Notes: generated by a model not told the origin, from the sequence alone. DNA of 64,000 nt from Moringa oleifera (GCA_021397835.1 JAJFZO010000094.1:9462001-9526000), one strand, 5' to 3'; shown: positions 48,731 to 61,949, counted from the stretch's first letter. Program-made: numbers and translations.

Positions 48731-49291
48731 TGATCAAATGTGTGATACAAACCCTAATTATCTACCACTAATGACAGCTTAAACAATCCAGCAATGTTTT
48801 GTACAATCACGACTAAACTGGCTATGCTGTTGTTGTATATATAGGTATTCACATCTCTTTGCATATGCCTGTTGCATGCACTTGGTAATTGCTCCTGAAT
48901 GACCACACTGCTCTCTCTGACACCACAATGCATGCAAGAACTTCATGGTCACTTATGTACTCCTGTTGTGACCCTTATTCAGGACCCTTCCCAATTTATC
49001 ACCCAAGCTCTCTCCATATATTTATATAACTTGCTTTCACGTCAAAAAATACAGCACAGAGTTTGAAGAAACCAACTTATGAACTCAGCAACCTGTAAGC
49101 TTCAAGGATGACTTGGTAGCCGGCTGAATACTATGTTCTCGGAGTCTATATATGACTAGGACTTTGGTATGTATAGTAGTTTTCTCATGAAAATGAAACA
49201 TGGGTATCAACGTGGTGTTTTGGGGAAAGAGAAAAACAAAAAGGAAAAGAAAGTTTTGAGGGAAAATGATCATTTTCGTGGGAAATTTAGG
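47800..49291. other. intergenic; 3' side of the MYB gene
   Basis: No coding sequence is recognised. An (AT)n microsatellite lies at about 48704-48730. The right few hundred bases are probably the 3' UTR of the MYB gene. Confidence 0.5.
48704..48730. repeat. (TA)n microsatellite
   Basis: Uninterrupted TA dinucleotides, about 13 units, follow an AGAGAG-rich stretch. Confidence 0.95.
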
Positions 49292-51663
49292 TTAAAATTC
49301 AAGGAAAGGGAAGGAAGGTACATCTTTCATCAAATCCTCTAAGTCCCATTCTCCTGGCCAAAAGTTCCCACCACCAGTTATGTTCTCTGCTTTGTTGTTG
49401 TTATCTAAGCTGCTTATAAAGCAACTCATGTCATTAGAAGAGTTGTTGTTAACCTCTCCTCCATATCTATTTTCAGTTTTGGTCTTTTCTTCTGTGCTTA
49501 TACTCTCTAAGGGAGGAACATATATCTCCCTAGTTACCTCAAAGTTAACACCTCCAAAAATCTCAGGTTCACCGTAAAAACCATCAATACTTATCCCAAC
49601 TTGAGCCATGGTGGAGGGTGCAGTAGGATACCCATTTGAGCCGCAGGTGTCTAATCCAGGATGGAGCACAGGCAACAATGGGTCCATCATGTGGTTCAAG
49701 GCTACAGGTTGCTTGGAAGATGCTGATGCTGTAGATGATGAATCCATGTAGCGAGGCAACATCCCCTTTTCTTGCATGCACATGAACCCTCCCAAGACAT
49801 CTTTAGGCTCAGATGATGAATCACTAGCATTTGGAGATGAAGTGGAGGACAAATTCTTTAGCCTTTTCTTTATCGTTGAATTCCAAAAATTCTTTATTTC
49901 ATTGTCGGTACGTCCTGGCAACCGAGCCGCAATCTGAGACCACCTAGAAGAGGAAAATACAGAGCCAAGAAGAGTCAGTTTCAAGTATAAAGGTGCTTCG
50001 ATTTTTCCAAGTAATGCATGGTTTGCATGGAAGCTTAAACTTTACTTAAAAGACAAAGAGTGACTTCGACTCAAAGGGCAGACATTGACACCCAGAATAT
50101 ATTGATGTCATTTTAATCCCTTAAAGTTGCACTGTCATTCATTTAACTAAACTGCTTTCTCTACATTTCTTACTACAGCATGGATTGCATGGAAGCTTAA
50201 ATCTTAAAAATAAAAAAAGAAAAGTCAGTGCAGAATATTCAACTCAGAAAGCATGGCAAAGAACAAATGTCTCTTTCAGCTTAACTTGGCAAAAATTCAT
50301 GAACTTCACTATTTTATATGAGAAATTTTTGTCTTCACTAACATCTTTATTAATATCCTGATATGTTGATTTTGTATATTCTTTAATGAATATCTTATTT
50401 TCATAAAAAATATAGGGCAATGTAAGTGAAAATCCTGTTATTTTTGCTAAATTGTTTAACTAATATATGTACATGTATCTAACATCGTACTATTTATAGA
50501 TTTTGAGGAGAGAATAAGTTCTTTCCGAGAAAAATTGCAAAATTATTTCATCAACTTGTGAAAAGATATACTAAAAAGTGTTGATAGGAATAACAGTAAA
50601 CATTTTTATGTATCTGATCACCAAGATCATGAATAGTATGTTTACTTTGGCCTCTTAATATGTCTCCACCAACCAGCCTTATTAAACCATTGACTTCAGG
50701 TGTTCCTTATACCTGACCCACACCTAGGAAGTCACCAACCAATTAAGGAGATTGATTAATTAGTAGTTTTCTTAATGCTTAAATTACTCCAAGTCTTGCC
50801 TGCTCATCATCTTCTGGTTCTCCTTTCATCATAGAGTTTGCTCCTGTTTCAGTATTGATCAGGAGCTTTCTCTAGCAACGCCATGATCCAGGCATTACTG
50901 ATTCATATATAACTACGCATATTCAGATTACTTCATTTTCTAATCATGTAATAGAGTCAGACATGATAAATAAACATATCAACAAATGACAAACAAAGGC
51001 GAAGAGTATTAAAACTTCATTTCTTCACTTCACTGTCTTACTATTGGGGTCACTTTTGTGATAAGTAGGAATATAATGGAGATTTTTTCAAGCAAATGGT
51101 AGGTAATAGGAAATATGTGTTGTGCGTGCATGTGCTTATGTTTGTTTATTGCATGGTTAGTATGAGATATACTTGATTACTGCACATGTTAGCATCCTGC
51201 AAGTGCTTTCTTTTCTTGTTTTCTTTTCTCCTTTCACTTCTGTTTTTCAACTTATTAATTTATCAAACTTTTGAAAGCTATAACATGATAGAAACAATTT
51301 ACACATTCATACAATAACAGAGCAAGTCGTACTTCTGGCATCATAAAATACAGCGTAGCTAGAAGAGGAGTACCTGTTGCCGAGAAGGGAATGCAAATGG
51401 ACAATAAGCTCTTCTTCTTGGGGTGAAAAGGCACCGCGCTTGAGGTCAGGCCTCAGATAATTGATCCAGCGGAGGCGGCAGCTCTTGCCACACCTCTGCA
51501 AGCCAGCATTTCTGGCTACATCACTCCAACAACCTTGGCCGTTCGTTAACATATAGTTGATGAGCTTGTCATCTTCTTCTGGAGACCACAAGCCCTTTCT
51601 AAGCTTGCTGTTGTTGTTGCTATTGCCATTGTTGGTCTTTCCGGAGGGGTCTGGTTTCCTCAT
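49292..51663 (-). CDS. MYB46: R2R3-MYB, secondary-wall master regulator type (MYB46/MYB83)
   Basis: Two exons close in phase: 51374-51663 and 49292-49943, giving 313 aa. R2 begins [17 protein letters not shown] and R3 ends [20 protein letters not shown]; the DNA-binding region spans about residues 22-125. The strings [26 protein letters not shown] and [29 protein letters not shown] match MYB46/MYB83. The C-terminus ends in an acidic [15 protein letters not shown] motif like that of MYB46. These factors bind M46RE/SMRE sites and switch on cellulose, xylan and lignin genes under NAC control in the nucleus. Only the intron at LGNR/W is present; the first intron common in R2R3-MYBs is absent. The leader carries GA repeats. 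MYB46 and MYB83 cannot be separated firmly. Confidence 0.95.
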
Positions 51664-51755
51664 TTTGAGAGGCCTATATATCTATTATATGTTTCTTCCC
51701 AACTAGTTTGATGTAGATAAGTGAAGATTTTATAGAATGTGTGTGTCTGTGCGTG

Positions 51756-51842
51756 AGAGAGAGAGAGAGAGAAGGTTTCATGGAGTGGAAATGATGATAA
51801 TGATGATGGAGATGGTTGTGGGGTTTGCTTAGAATAGAGGGC

Positions 51843-51868
<26 letters not shown>
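51756..51868. repeat. GA microsatellites in the MYB leader/promoter
   Basis: Two GAGAGA tracts (about 51756-51772 and 51846-51868) lie 90-210 bp upstream of the start codon. Confidence 0.85.
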
Positions 51869-51873
<5 letters not shown>

Positions 51874-54800
51874 TTGATGGGTCTGAGTGGAAAACGGTTT
51901 GGAGGGGGACCTGAGAGAAATAAAAGAGAAAGGAGGTCGTCTTGTCTGACTCTGTGATCTTGTCTTTTTTCTATTACATATTTCTTCATTTACAAGATAA
52001 TCATCATATGTATCACACAGAACCCAGAGGATTATATTTACAAAGTTAGTTTTGTAACCAAGCCAAGATTTATGTGTGATCTGAATGGCCTTTCATCAGA
52101 AAGGAAAACAAAAAGAAAAAGAAAACAGGCTAGCTAAGATATATATTTGCTTCCACTTCACATAATCTTTCCTTTCTCATGCATCCACACGTGTATTTGA
52201 AGGTAAAGAATAAGATAATTGAAATACATGGTAATATACATGTGTCTCATGCCCATTAATCTGCAAATTAATCCAGGGTCCTTGAATGATTATTGGCCCA
52301 AGACACCAACCTTTTCAAGCCTTACAGGAAAAGTAGGAAAGAAGTTAGTTTGTGAAATGCTAAATATATTAAATACTAACATATGGGAAAGGTGATAAAA
52401 CTTTAAAGCAGATAGATACATTGGACCCTTCTCAATATTCAATCTAGGCTGCTAACATAGTTGTGAATGGAGTCTGCAATCCAAGATACTTCAGCCTTCT
52501 TTCCATCTATGAAACTAAGGCCTTAGAGGGGTGAAAGTCAACTACCCTACCCTTACTGTGTATGTAGGATCATAACATTAACTTAAACATGAATTGTACA
52601 GTTCGTGGAGGCTTACAGGAAGAGAACATATAGTAACTCCCATGCACGATTTAAAGCCTCTCATCTACCGAGCTCTAAGCAAAACAACCTTGGAAGCCTG
52701 AATGAATGGTGTCAACCATCAAATGGTCAAGATGATTTTGAGAGACAATAAATTGAAAGTGACTTCTGACAAATTGCATGAGTCACTGACCAGAGCATGG
52801 CTATGGATTAATTTATATTTAAGCAAATTATCCATAGACCAACACAAAGAATGAAAAGATTTGTGAATCAAGCAAGTGATCTTGTTAGTGCCTTCTGTTT
52901 GCAGCTATTGATAGATTTATCCACAATTTCACAAAAAGATGAAATAAAGAAGGAAAGGTGCAATAGGTCATTGACTTTGATCACCAGCATCTTTTAGAAG
53001 CAAGACAGAATTCACTAGACTCTTAACTTCCCTTCTCCTAGCAACCACCAAGAGCAACATGTGTTCACATTTTGGCTCTGTATTGTGAAAATGACCAAAC
53101 GCATGAAAAATATTGGAAGATGACAGAACCGATGTTCTAGAACAGAGGTACTCAATCCATACCTGAATCATTCCTTTATCTGCAAATACACCCGCTGGCA
53201 GTACAAAGTGCTGATGAGGTATGCGATATCACACGTTTCAACACTGCATTGGTAACATGTACAGAAGAATCAAAAACGGTGCAAAATTGGTACCCACTAC
53301 GTAAATTGGGTTGTCTAAACTTAGACAGGTGTTCATCAAATTATTAGAAAGGCCTCAGGCTGACCAATGAACAAGCCGGCTCTTTTAATTCTCATTTATA
53401 AGTCTGTCAAAAAAATGAGTAAAGCAATGGCGGCAGCAAACAGGGACCTGAGCCTGTAACATATGCCATTTATAATGACCTAAGACTTTCTTGTCCAATA
53501 AATTGTGTGTATCATTGCTCTTTTTCCTTGTTTTACCATCTCTTCTTCTCTAGATGCCAAAAAGTTTAAAGGGCTAAAAGGTTTAAGGCAGTGATGAAAA
53601 GAGAAAAGGGCAATCAATGAGGTAAATTTGAAGCCCCCACATGGATCAAACAAAAATTTCACTGTCCAATATATCAAAATTTATTACACTATATATTAAT
53701 GTTAAAAAGAAGAATTGAGAGAAAATTTTTGGAACCCATATAAATGTGTATATATATGTGGCAAGAAAGGATTTGTAGTTGGGTGTAGGTGAAAATAACC
53801 TTGGAACAAAAATATCATTAGGTCTCATAACTACTTTAATATCATTTCGTTAAAACAAATCATATTGTATTGACTTCAAATAATCTCATGATTACAATAA
53901 TTCTAGTGAGAACTAGCAAGTCCAACCTACTTTTGAGATAAATCAAAGCACGAGCTATGTCGGAGAATGAGAAAAACCTATGAGTGACATAAGAATTAGG
54001 GCATTATAATGTATTAATCTAGTAGTAATTAAAAATAAGTCTTCTTTGAAGTTGCTTCAATATGTATCCTTAAGCAGACAAAAAGTATTTGGGTATCTAA
54101 ATATATAACAAGTGAAAAAGTTGTAAGGAAGACATCGAAGGTACTCTAAAGATTTCAAACTTTCTCAATGCTTTTTCCTTACTGTTGTCTTGCCAAAGCT
54201 TTACTTTGTCTCTACCTGAGAAGGTTACTGCAGTAACAAGCAAAGATATAGCTTTAGGTTGATGAGACTGGCCCAACTTAGGAAGATCTTCTAGTTCACT
54301 AAAGCAAAACTAAGTCATAAAATGTAAATCTATCATTAAAACTACCCCAACTTCCGCATTCAGGGCCAGAAGAGACTGTTCCTGTAATACCCAGAAAGGA
54401 AGATGAATCAAAGGCAATGACGTTGGAAGAGTGAGTGAAATAAATGGGACATAATCTGCATCTTTTCCCCTTTTCTCTGTTTTGTTTTGAGGACAAAAAA
54501 CAGGATACAAAAATTTTTCAGTTTCAAAATAAAAAAATAACAAAAAATTGAGACAACATATAAGTGAGATGAAAAGAGAATGGCTCCCTTTTAGAGGTTG
54601 TCCCTTTTAATGAGTTTTAGAAAAACACATCTCCTCTTCTCTGATATTTTTTAGGTTTCTTTGGCACACCAACTACTTTGTGTTGAAAATTTAATTACTA
54701 AATTTTTAGTTAATAAATTAAATATTAAATTTTAAAAATAATAATAATTGATATAAAAAAATTAAATAATTATAAAATTATACAATTTATAATGATTCAC

Positions 54801-57590
54801 CTCAATTGAAAGTTATATCTATTTCATATTTGCTATTATGAAAAACTTTTTCACTATCTAAATAGGTTACAAAAAATATAACTGATTTTTTTTTATCTCT
54901 CCCTTTATTATAAACCTAACTCTCATCCATTCTCTCTATATTTACATAATTAAGAATCTCTCTTTTGTATAATATATCCCAAAACTAACAATATATATGT
55001 GAAAACTTAAAATACACACATATTCAACAACTTATACCTGAATTATACAGTCAATCTAGAACAAAATAAATATTCCACTAGAATAAATAACAATTAGTCT
55101 TGCAAATATTGATTGTTAAGCATGATACAAAATGTCAATTATAAAACTCAAGTGTCAAAATATGTGATAAACAAAGACTTTAATGGTGTGCCAAAACACA
55201 TAAGAGATGACTCTTAGAAAGGTTTTGGATGGACTAAAGTCCGGCAAATGAGTGGATCTCATGACATCTACCTAAGTGAAGTAACTATTGACTTCTTCAC
55301 ACTTGCAATTGAGTTGTTCTTGTCAACTAAATAACACCGTCTGAGAGTTATACCTTGTAGAAACAGAGTTTTATGCTTTTGTCCTTCAGCAGCCTTGATA
55401 AATTACAATCGATAAGCAAAAACAGATAGCAATAGAAACTTCAAATGAGGTGTTGAAAGTATTATTTAGGAACGCAAAGGAGCTAAAGAAACAAATGGAA
55501 CAAAAGAACATGTATTATTTTTTAACTACATCCTTTTAGTGGGGAAAAGAGAAGCAGTAGCTAACATACACTATGAATGTGTTTTAGGACTCACACTCTG
55601 GTTAAAGATATGAAACTTGATAGACAGTAATAAAAAACAGATATTAGACCTTCCAATATTTCCCAAATTAAACAACAATCTATGTTCTGTAAAAGGTCTA
55701 TTATGTTTACTGCCCCTTACTAGATACATTAATTGAAAGAAAAGCGAAGAACAATGAAGCAGGGAAGACTCTGAGGAAACCCGCCTACTAGGCCCCATCC
55801 CTCAACCCAAAAAGGGAAAAAATAAAGAAAATAAATGGTTTGAATGTGCACCAGTGCATGGGTACCTGCAGAAGAAATAATATGGTAAAATGATAATATT
55901 CACGAAGTTATATGCACAGAAATTTGTCTTCTTTTTTGTTATTCTTTTGGATTGAGGAGTGGGAGGAGAGATCATATGTCCTTCACATAGAGCACTAATT
56001 ATAACTGAAATCCAGAAATTGTGTTTGACTACTTAGACTGAAACCGACAACTTTTTTTTTTTTTTGACAGAATTAGACTGTCTTCAACTCACTAAATTGA
56101 GTTATGTTTGGCAAGATTCAGAGAGTTGTCAGTTGAAGCAAAACCAGGCTTGATACTGAGCTATTAATGAAATATTTCATATACAAAAATGACTACATGC
56201 TCTAGGGAACTGAAGTTGAACAACGGAAATGAAAATTACAGAAAGCCTCAGGCAATGCCTTTCTTTTAGTTCCCACAAACAAACTCTCTTTCTTTATACA
56301 TTGGTGAACCTTTAGTGATCTACCAAACTCTTTAAGGACTTGTAGTTTGAAAGATAGACTTGGCCTTGGTATGATACCAAACTTTGGAAGGACATCAGAG
56401 ACTGAATCTTGGGGCCCTGTAACAGATTCATTTTGGAGCACACAATGCAGGCATGGAGCAGTATCAAACCAATTGTTAAATAATCACAGAAACCAAGTTC
56501 TCCAATATAAACTCAATGAGAAGACCAGATTTCAATCTGGCGTGATAAAAATTAATAGTGAAAAGAGTGGAAAAATCAGGTAACCGACTAACCAAAAACT
56601 TGACGTGAATGCCAAGACAAGTTGCTAGGCACATGTCACTCACAAACTGCAGAAAGCAAATGCCAGCAGTTAGACCGTGAACCAAGAAATGAAGAAAGTA
56701 ATTTTGTGGATTCTACAAGCTAACAGTCGCAGAGACCATATCAACGTGAGGACTATCACAACAAATGCTGGCCGGAGATTTAAGAAGCAAAGCATAGGTT
56801 TTAAAAATCTTGAAATAAGCTTCTCTATTGGCTATTTGTTGATCAATTAAGCCAATTGGCATTGGCATTATCTATTCTTTTATTGAATGAAACAATCGAT
56901 AATGATGCTCTGAGTAATGATGCTTTGAGCGAATAACTTCTCGCTAAGAAAACAGAGTTAGAAAGCAGAAACGTGAATAAATAAATTTAAGGGACCAACC
57001 ATAGATTTATTTACATTAGAGCCTGAAGAACAATAAGGTTGCTCCCAGGGACTGTAACCAAATCTGTGGATTAATTTCGAGACCCACACATAGCATGTCA
57101 CTGAAGCCTCCCAAACTCACTGACCCTAAACAAATCCATGCTTAAAGCATCAAAAGCTCCCAACTCCACTTCTTAAACCCATTGCTGAAGCTCCTAGCAA
57201 AATCATCCACCCCATAAAGTGCCTTCCTCATCTACAACCAAACTTTACAGCAGCCAAATCACCATAACCATTTGACATTCACCCATGCTCTTAAGGCATG
57301 CATCTTGCCTCATGCCCACCAAAATGGCCTGAAAGTCCAGGCTAGAGTCACAGCAACGGGTCATTTATTAGATATGTGTATCTAAAACTCTTTGCTTAAT
57401 TTCTACGTAACTCAAAATGACTTCCTTTCGCCTACCGGGTCGTCAGCTCTGAATCATGCCCCGACGCTGTCTCGTGGGCCACTGTTATTTTAGGGCTTTG
57501 AGAAAGAAGCCATTGCCACATTTTTGTTGATGAAAGTGAAGTCTAATTCAGTTACCCCTTAGTGATATATCAGGCTTCTTATGGTCTAGG
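51869..57590. other. gene-poor intergenic region upstream of the MYB gene
   Basis: Nearly 6 kb without a recognisable gene on either strand. Short frames such as 56202-56441 minus (79 codons) and 52968-53171 minus show no domain. An AT-rich, repeat-like stretch lies at about 54660-54790. A T run sits at 56051-56065. Long upstream regulatory DNA or a non-coding transcript is possible, but nothing in the sequence shows it. Confidence 0.45.
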
Positions 57591-57599
57591 AGCACTATA

Positions 57600-58410
57600 G
57601 CTTGCCAATTCACGGTTATAGTGCAAGGAATTTAAATGAAGATACCATTGTCTAAACAATGCAATTTTGATCTCTGCGTAAGATGTGAATCTTTGGCAAG
57701 TGCTAAGTACCTGTTTATAAAAGAGAGATGTGGCATCTTGGATTACGATCGGGCGGCTATGAGCATAGGGGCGCTTTGAGGAGGCTGTTAACATCTTCTA
57801 GGAAGTGGTGCAGGATGAGCCCAAACTGACAATTCTTGTCGGCCTAACAGCATGTTATTCCTGTTAGTGCGCTGAGTTTGGGGCAATGGGTGCAAAATCA
57901 TGTAAACATGAACGGCCATGGCAAGCAAGCTTTGCAGGGCTGTTATCCTTGTGCAGCCATGTAGGAGCTGGATCAAGGATTGATGTTATTTAAAGCCATG
58001 GACAACATTTATGGTATTTCTTGAAAATGCAGCACTCTGCTCACATAGCTGATATGTATGACCAAGTTGGAGGCTTTCATTAGAGAAATGCCCATGGAAG
58101 CTGATGGGCCAGACTGGAGGCTCTGCTGAACATTTGGCTGAGAATGACAAGATGTTTCAGATGATCAGGCTAGACCTTTTCAACAAAAAGGGAGTGGGCA
58201 TTGGCACATTTTTGGCATTATCATCCAACACTTATCCAGAGTGTTGATAGACTGAAGGATGCCAACATAATGTGTGATGTCTTAAGAAATGGAAGAAAAT
58301 ACCACAGGATGGCCCTGATAAGATTTTCATGGATGCAGGAAGTAGTTCTACAAAAAAGGGATTACAAGTCAAACTTGGCTCAACAATACCTCTTGAACAG
58401 GCCATATGAT
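57600..58410 (+). pseudogene. decayed PLS-class PPR pseudogene
   Basis: Broken plus-strand frames keep PPR character in order: SLASAKYLFIKERC near 57690, EEAVNIF then EVVQDEPKLTILVGLTAC near 57780-57860, SALSLGQWVQNHVNMNG from 57866, LFKAMDN near 57987, LEAFIREMPMEADGPDWR near 58065-58120, and an E-motif-like LKDANIMCDVLRNGRKYHR near 58255-58310. Several in-frame stops and at least three frame changes separate these blocks, so no intact protein can be made. The wording differs from the intact PPR gene at 29.5-32.1 kb, so it is not a simple copy of it. Confidence 0.75.
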
Positions 58411-59898
58411 TGAAAAATTACACTACAAATTTATCTGCATTGTCATGTATCCCTATCGGCAACACTTCAGCAACAGTTCAATATATCATCCAAGGGACCA
58501 TGGTCTAAAACATGCCCTACCCATGAGATCATACCCTCCACTAACCTCTCCATCAGAATTGAATAGGATGAAACGTATCACATACTGGACTGACTGGAAA
58601 TTTGAGCAAAATAGGTGTTCACTGAAGTGAAATGCATTCGGATCTCCTCAAACTGTGGAGTACAACAATGAAACTTGAAATTGGAGCAAGTATCTCCCCC
58701 AACAATGGACTATCATTGAAACTGAAAAGAAATATATTATACGCATTCATCTAAATACATTTTAAAGAAGGTTCAGAACCTCACAAAATTCTTACTAATT
58801 CATGTCTCCTTGAAAATTGCTCAACAAATTAGTAAAATGAAGAAAAACACACATCCACAGCCACCATCACATGATCTCCATCATGGTCAATAACCACCAG
58901 CTGCATAATTGACCATCTTCCCTGCAGGGGAAAAAGAAGAAGAAGAAAGATATTAGTGTGGACAAACAAATGAAGCTATCCACCGCCACAAGAGAAACAA
59001 AACAGAACTTAAGGTTCTTGCAGTTCAAAAGGATATTTAGCCATCTGCTACTACCAAGAAACCTGACCTTTCCAAAGGAAAAAAATTCGATTGGTAAATC
59101 AACTACCTTGTAAAACATGATACCTGTGGTTGAGAGGGTGGTGGTCAACAGGCTCACTGATGATATTCTCATAGAAAGTGGAGAAACCAATTTGTTCAAC
59201 TACTGTAACTACTTCGAACATGTTTTTTTCATGGATATCCACCTTTACATCCAACAAATAGGCACAAAAGTTTCATAAGAAAAGCTGATGATAATGGCCA
59301 TACAAGAAACAATAAATGACCTAAAATTTTAAGAAATGAATTCAACGAGAAAAAGGAAAAAAGATGAAAGCATCACAAAGGAACAAAATAATTGCATGGC
59401 TTCTCAATACATAAAACTAACCATAGAGAAAACTTTCCAGAGTCAGATTTAGAGCTAAACTTCACTTGAACTAAATATTGCTTAGACAGCCACTGCTAAA
59501 ATATGGCTCATAAAATGAGTGATGATTTCATTGATTAAGACAAGATTAAGATCATACATGCAAAAAACGTAATAAAGAATAGATAAGTAAGATAATGATT
59601 TTGAGCAGGAATTTTTTTTTTTTTTGAGCAGGATAACTAAAATAATGATACCATGACCATCAAAGATGGTTCTCCTTTTTCTTTTGTAAGAGCTAAAACT
59701 GATGATGATAGTCTGTCCGAGTGGAAAGTTAACTCCAGAGTGGCTATAAATAATGGGCATTTTCGAAAAAGCCCATTAGAGAATGGGATTTCTTAAATAC
59801 TGAAGGATCTTTCTGCTAAGTGCAATATTCTCATGAATGTCTGGATTTACTACGGGAATAGGAAATTGATTTGCAAGTAATATACCTCCTCAAGTATT
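58411..59898. other. intergenic; 3' side of NOG1
   Basis: No recognisable gene. A T run lies at about 59611-59623. The right end probably includes the NOG1 3' UTR. Confidence 0.45.
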
Positions 59899-61935
59899 TT
59901 ATCGTCTCTCGGTTTTCCCAATGGAGCGTTTCCCAGAAAACAAATGTTTCGGCCTCAGGGTAGGTATAACTCTATCAGCCTCTCCACGACGAGCATCCTT
60001 GTTCCTGTTCTTGACAGATTTCTTGGCAATCTTAAGTGCCTTCACCTTCTGAGCAGAGTCTTTGAAACCCTCCCCAGGAATAACTTCACTGGGAGGCCGG
60101 GACCTTGACCTTGATCTTGACAGTGACAGTGATCTTGATCTCACACGAAGCTTCTTCTTCAGTTGGTCCCCATCCACATCCATAGATTCATCACCATCAT
60201 TGTCTCCCCTCTCAAGTGATCTCTCTCGTTTCCGGCCCCTAGATCTACTCCGAGCACGATTAATTGCCAAAGAAGGATCCAGCCCCAAGGCTGATAACTG
60301 CCTACCCATTCTCTCTGTTGTGAACTTCTTGTCCTTGTCAAACTTCCTAGGTACGGTTGGCCGATTCTGTGCAGTGCTTTTCTTAATTCTATGCTCTTGA
60401 ATAAGCAAGCTTTTCTTTTTCCTGATCTCCGCCAGTGCTTCTTGCTCTTCTGGTGTCAGTTCCATGCCATCCATCTCAAAATCATCGTTTTCTTCCTCTG
60501 CCTGCCTAACACCCTCTTCCCGTTCCAGTTCCTCAAGCCTAAACAAAATATCAGGATCAATGAAGTCATACACATTATGACCATCAACAATTTCAGGCAT
60601 TATATCCTCTTTCCATTCATCATTAGCCAAGATGTAATTCTTCCTCAAATTAGAGGAATAAACTCCAGCCCCACCGTTTTCATTCTCCAAGTCCCTCTCA
60701 GTTTTCCTCTTCTCCTGCTCGGCGACCTGTTTAGCTCTAGCCTCCAAAACTGCCTGCGGTATACAAGGTGGCCTTTCTTTCTGATCACGAGGCTTTGGCA
60801 TAGCAACATGAAATCGGTTTAGGCAGTCATTTATCTTTTTGGATTTCATCTTCAGCTCCACTCTCTGATTCAATAACCTCTCACATGCAACATTCTTCAC
60901 AGCAATCACTCCCTCTTCGGTCAAAGTGCTCATCGTCAATAGAACCCCTTCATCACTTGTAGGCTCACCTCCCTGACCCACCACAGTCTTCATGGCTTCA
61001 GCTTTCATCTCCATGACCAACTCCCTATCTTCCTCAGATATTCCATCCAATGGTTGTAAATCAGTTTTGTTGCAAACGATGATCAATGGCTTATTCATAA
61101 ATAGAGACTTGATGCTGTGAAATAGTGCAGCCTGCTGGGCAATGCTGTACCCACATGATCCTGAGATATCCAAGAAGAATAACACAGCCGCTCGCAGATG
61201 TGCCAAGGCCGTAATACTGCACATCTCAATTATGTTGCGATCTTCAAATGGTCGGTCCAAAATCCCTGGAGTATCAATCACTTGATACCTCAGATATTTA
61301 TAGTCCGTATGACCAACAAAGAGAGACTTTGTGGTGAAAGCATAAGGCTGCACATCCACATCAGCCCTAGTAACTTTATTCATAAACGAGCTCTTCCCAA
61401 CATTAGGGTACCCACAGATCAAGATTGTTCGAGTATTCGGGTCAATTGAAGGCAGCCTTGCCATGTGTTGTCTGATCTGTTCAAGGTAAGCCAAGCTGGG
61501 ACCAATTCTCTTTATTACAGTACACATGCGTCCTAGGGCAGCAACCTTCAGTGACTTGCATCTATATAGAGAGTCACCATATTTCAATAGCTTAACATAA
61601 TCCTTGGCAATCTTGCTAATCAGGTTCCTCGCAGTATTTATTTGGCCAAGGGCCAGCTTGTAGTGATCTTTGTTGTAAAGCACATGAAGAAGGTCCCCGT
61701 AGAATGGATGGATATCATCTAGCCGGGGAAACTCATCAATAATTGTGGAGAGCTTCTCATAAAAATTCTGCTGGGTATACTTAACTTTGCGCATGTAGAA
61801 CTGACGGAGACGGGAAATTGCATAACCCTTGTGGACAACAGTAGGGGTCTGCCGCTGGGTACGGGAGAGGATGATGTCAATGAAGTCCTTCCCATTGGGC
61901 ACCACAGTAATCTTCTTGAAATTATATTGTACCAT
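59899..61935 (-). CDS. NOG1: NOG1 nucleolar GTP-binding protein 1
   Basis: Single coding exon, 678 aa, the usual length of eukaryotic NOG1. The N-terminus MVQYNFKKITVVPNGKDFID and the helical region precede the OBG/NOG GTPase core: G1 GYPNVGKSS (175-183), the TTKSLFVGH switch region (about 201-209), G3 DTPG (221-224) and G4 NKTD (289-292). The C-terminal half is charged (EEERE-rich stretch near 475-500) and ends in Arg/Ser repeats (RSRSLSLSRSRSRSR) and basic tails. NOG1 joins pre-60S particles in the nucleolus and leaves in the cytoplasm; it is needed for 60S maturation. A leader intron (about 61950-62502) is likely, and two telo-boxes lie at the probable start site. Confidence 0.97.
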   Translation of the reverse strand: MVQYNFKKITVVPNGKDFIDIILSRTQRQTPTVVHKGYAISRLRQFYMRKVKYTQQNFYEKLSTIIDEFPRLDDIHPFYGDLLHVLYNKDHYKLALGQINTARNLISKIAKDYVKLLKYGDSLYRCKSLKVAALGRMCTVIKRIGPSLAYLEQIRQHMARLPSIDPNTRTILICGYPNVGKSSFMNKVTRADVDVQPYAFTTKSLFVGHTDYKYLRYQVIDTPGILDRPFEDRNIIEMCSITALAHLRAAVLFFLDISGSCGYSIAQQAALFHSIKSLFMNKPLIIVCNKTDLQPLDGISEEDRELVMEMKAEAMKTVVGQGGEPTSDEGVLLTMSTLTEEGVIAVKNVACERLLNQRVELKMKSKKINDCLNRFHVAMPKPRDQKERPPCIPQAVLEARAKQVAEQEKRKTERDLENENGGAGVYSSNLRKNYILANDEWKEDIMPEIVDGHNVYDFIDPDILFRLEELEREEGVRQAEEENDDFEMDGMELTPEEQEALAEIRKKKSLLIQEHRIKKSTAQNRPTVPRKFDKDKKFTTERMGRQLSALGLDPSLAINRARSRSRGRKRERSLERGDNDGDESMDVDGDQLKKKLRVRSRSLSLSRSRSRSRPPSEVIPGEGFKDSAQKVKALKIAKKSVKNRNKDARRGEADRVIPTLRPKHLFSGKRSIGKTERR

Positions 61936-61949
61936 CTTTCTCTATCAGT

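Noticed and set aside
56202..56441. 79-codon minus-strand frame as a small gene
   Set aside because: No start context, domain or splice partner; too short to support alone.
58867..59199. 110-codon minus-strand frame downstream of NOG1
   Set aside because: Low-complexity Phe run from a poly-T-like tract and no recognisable domain.
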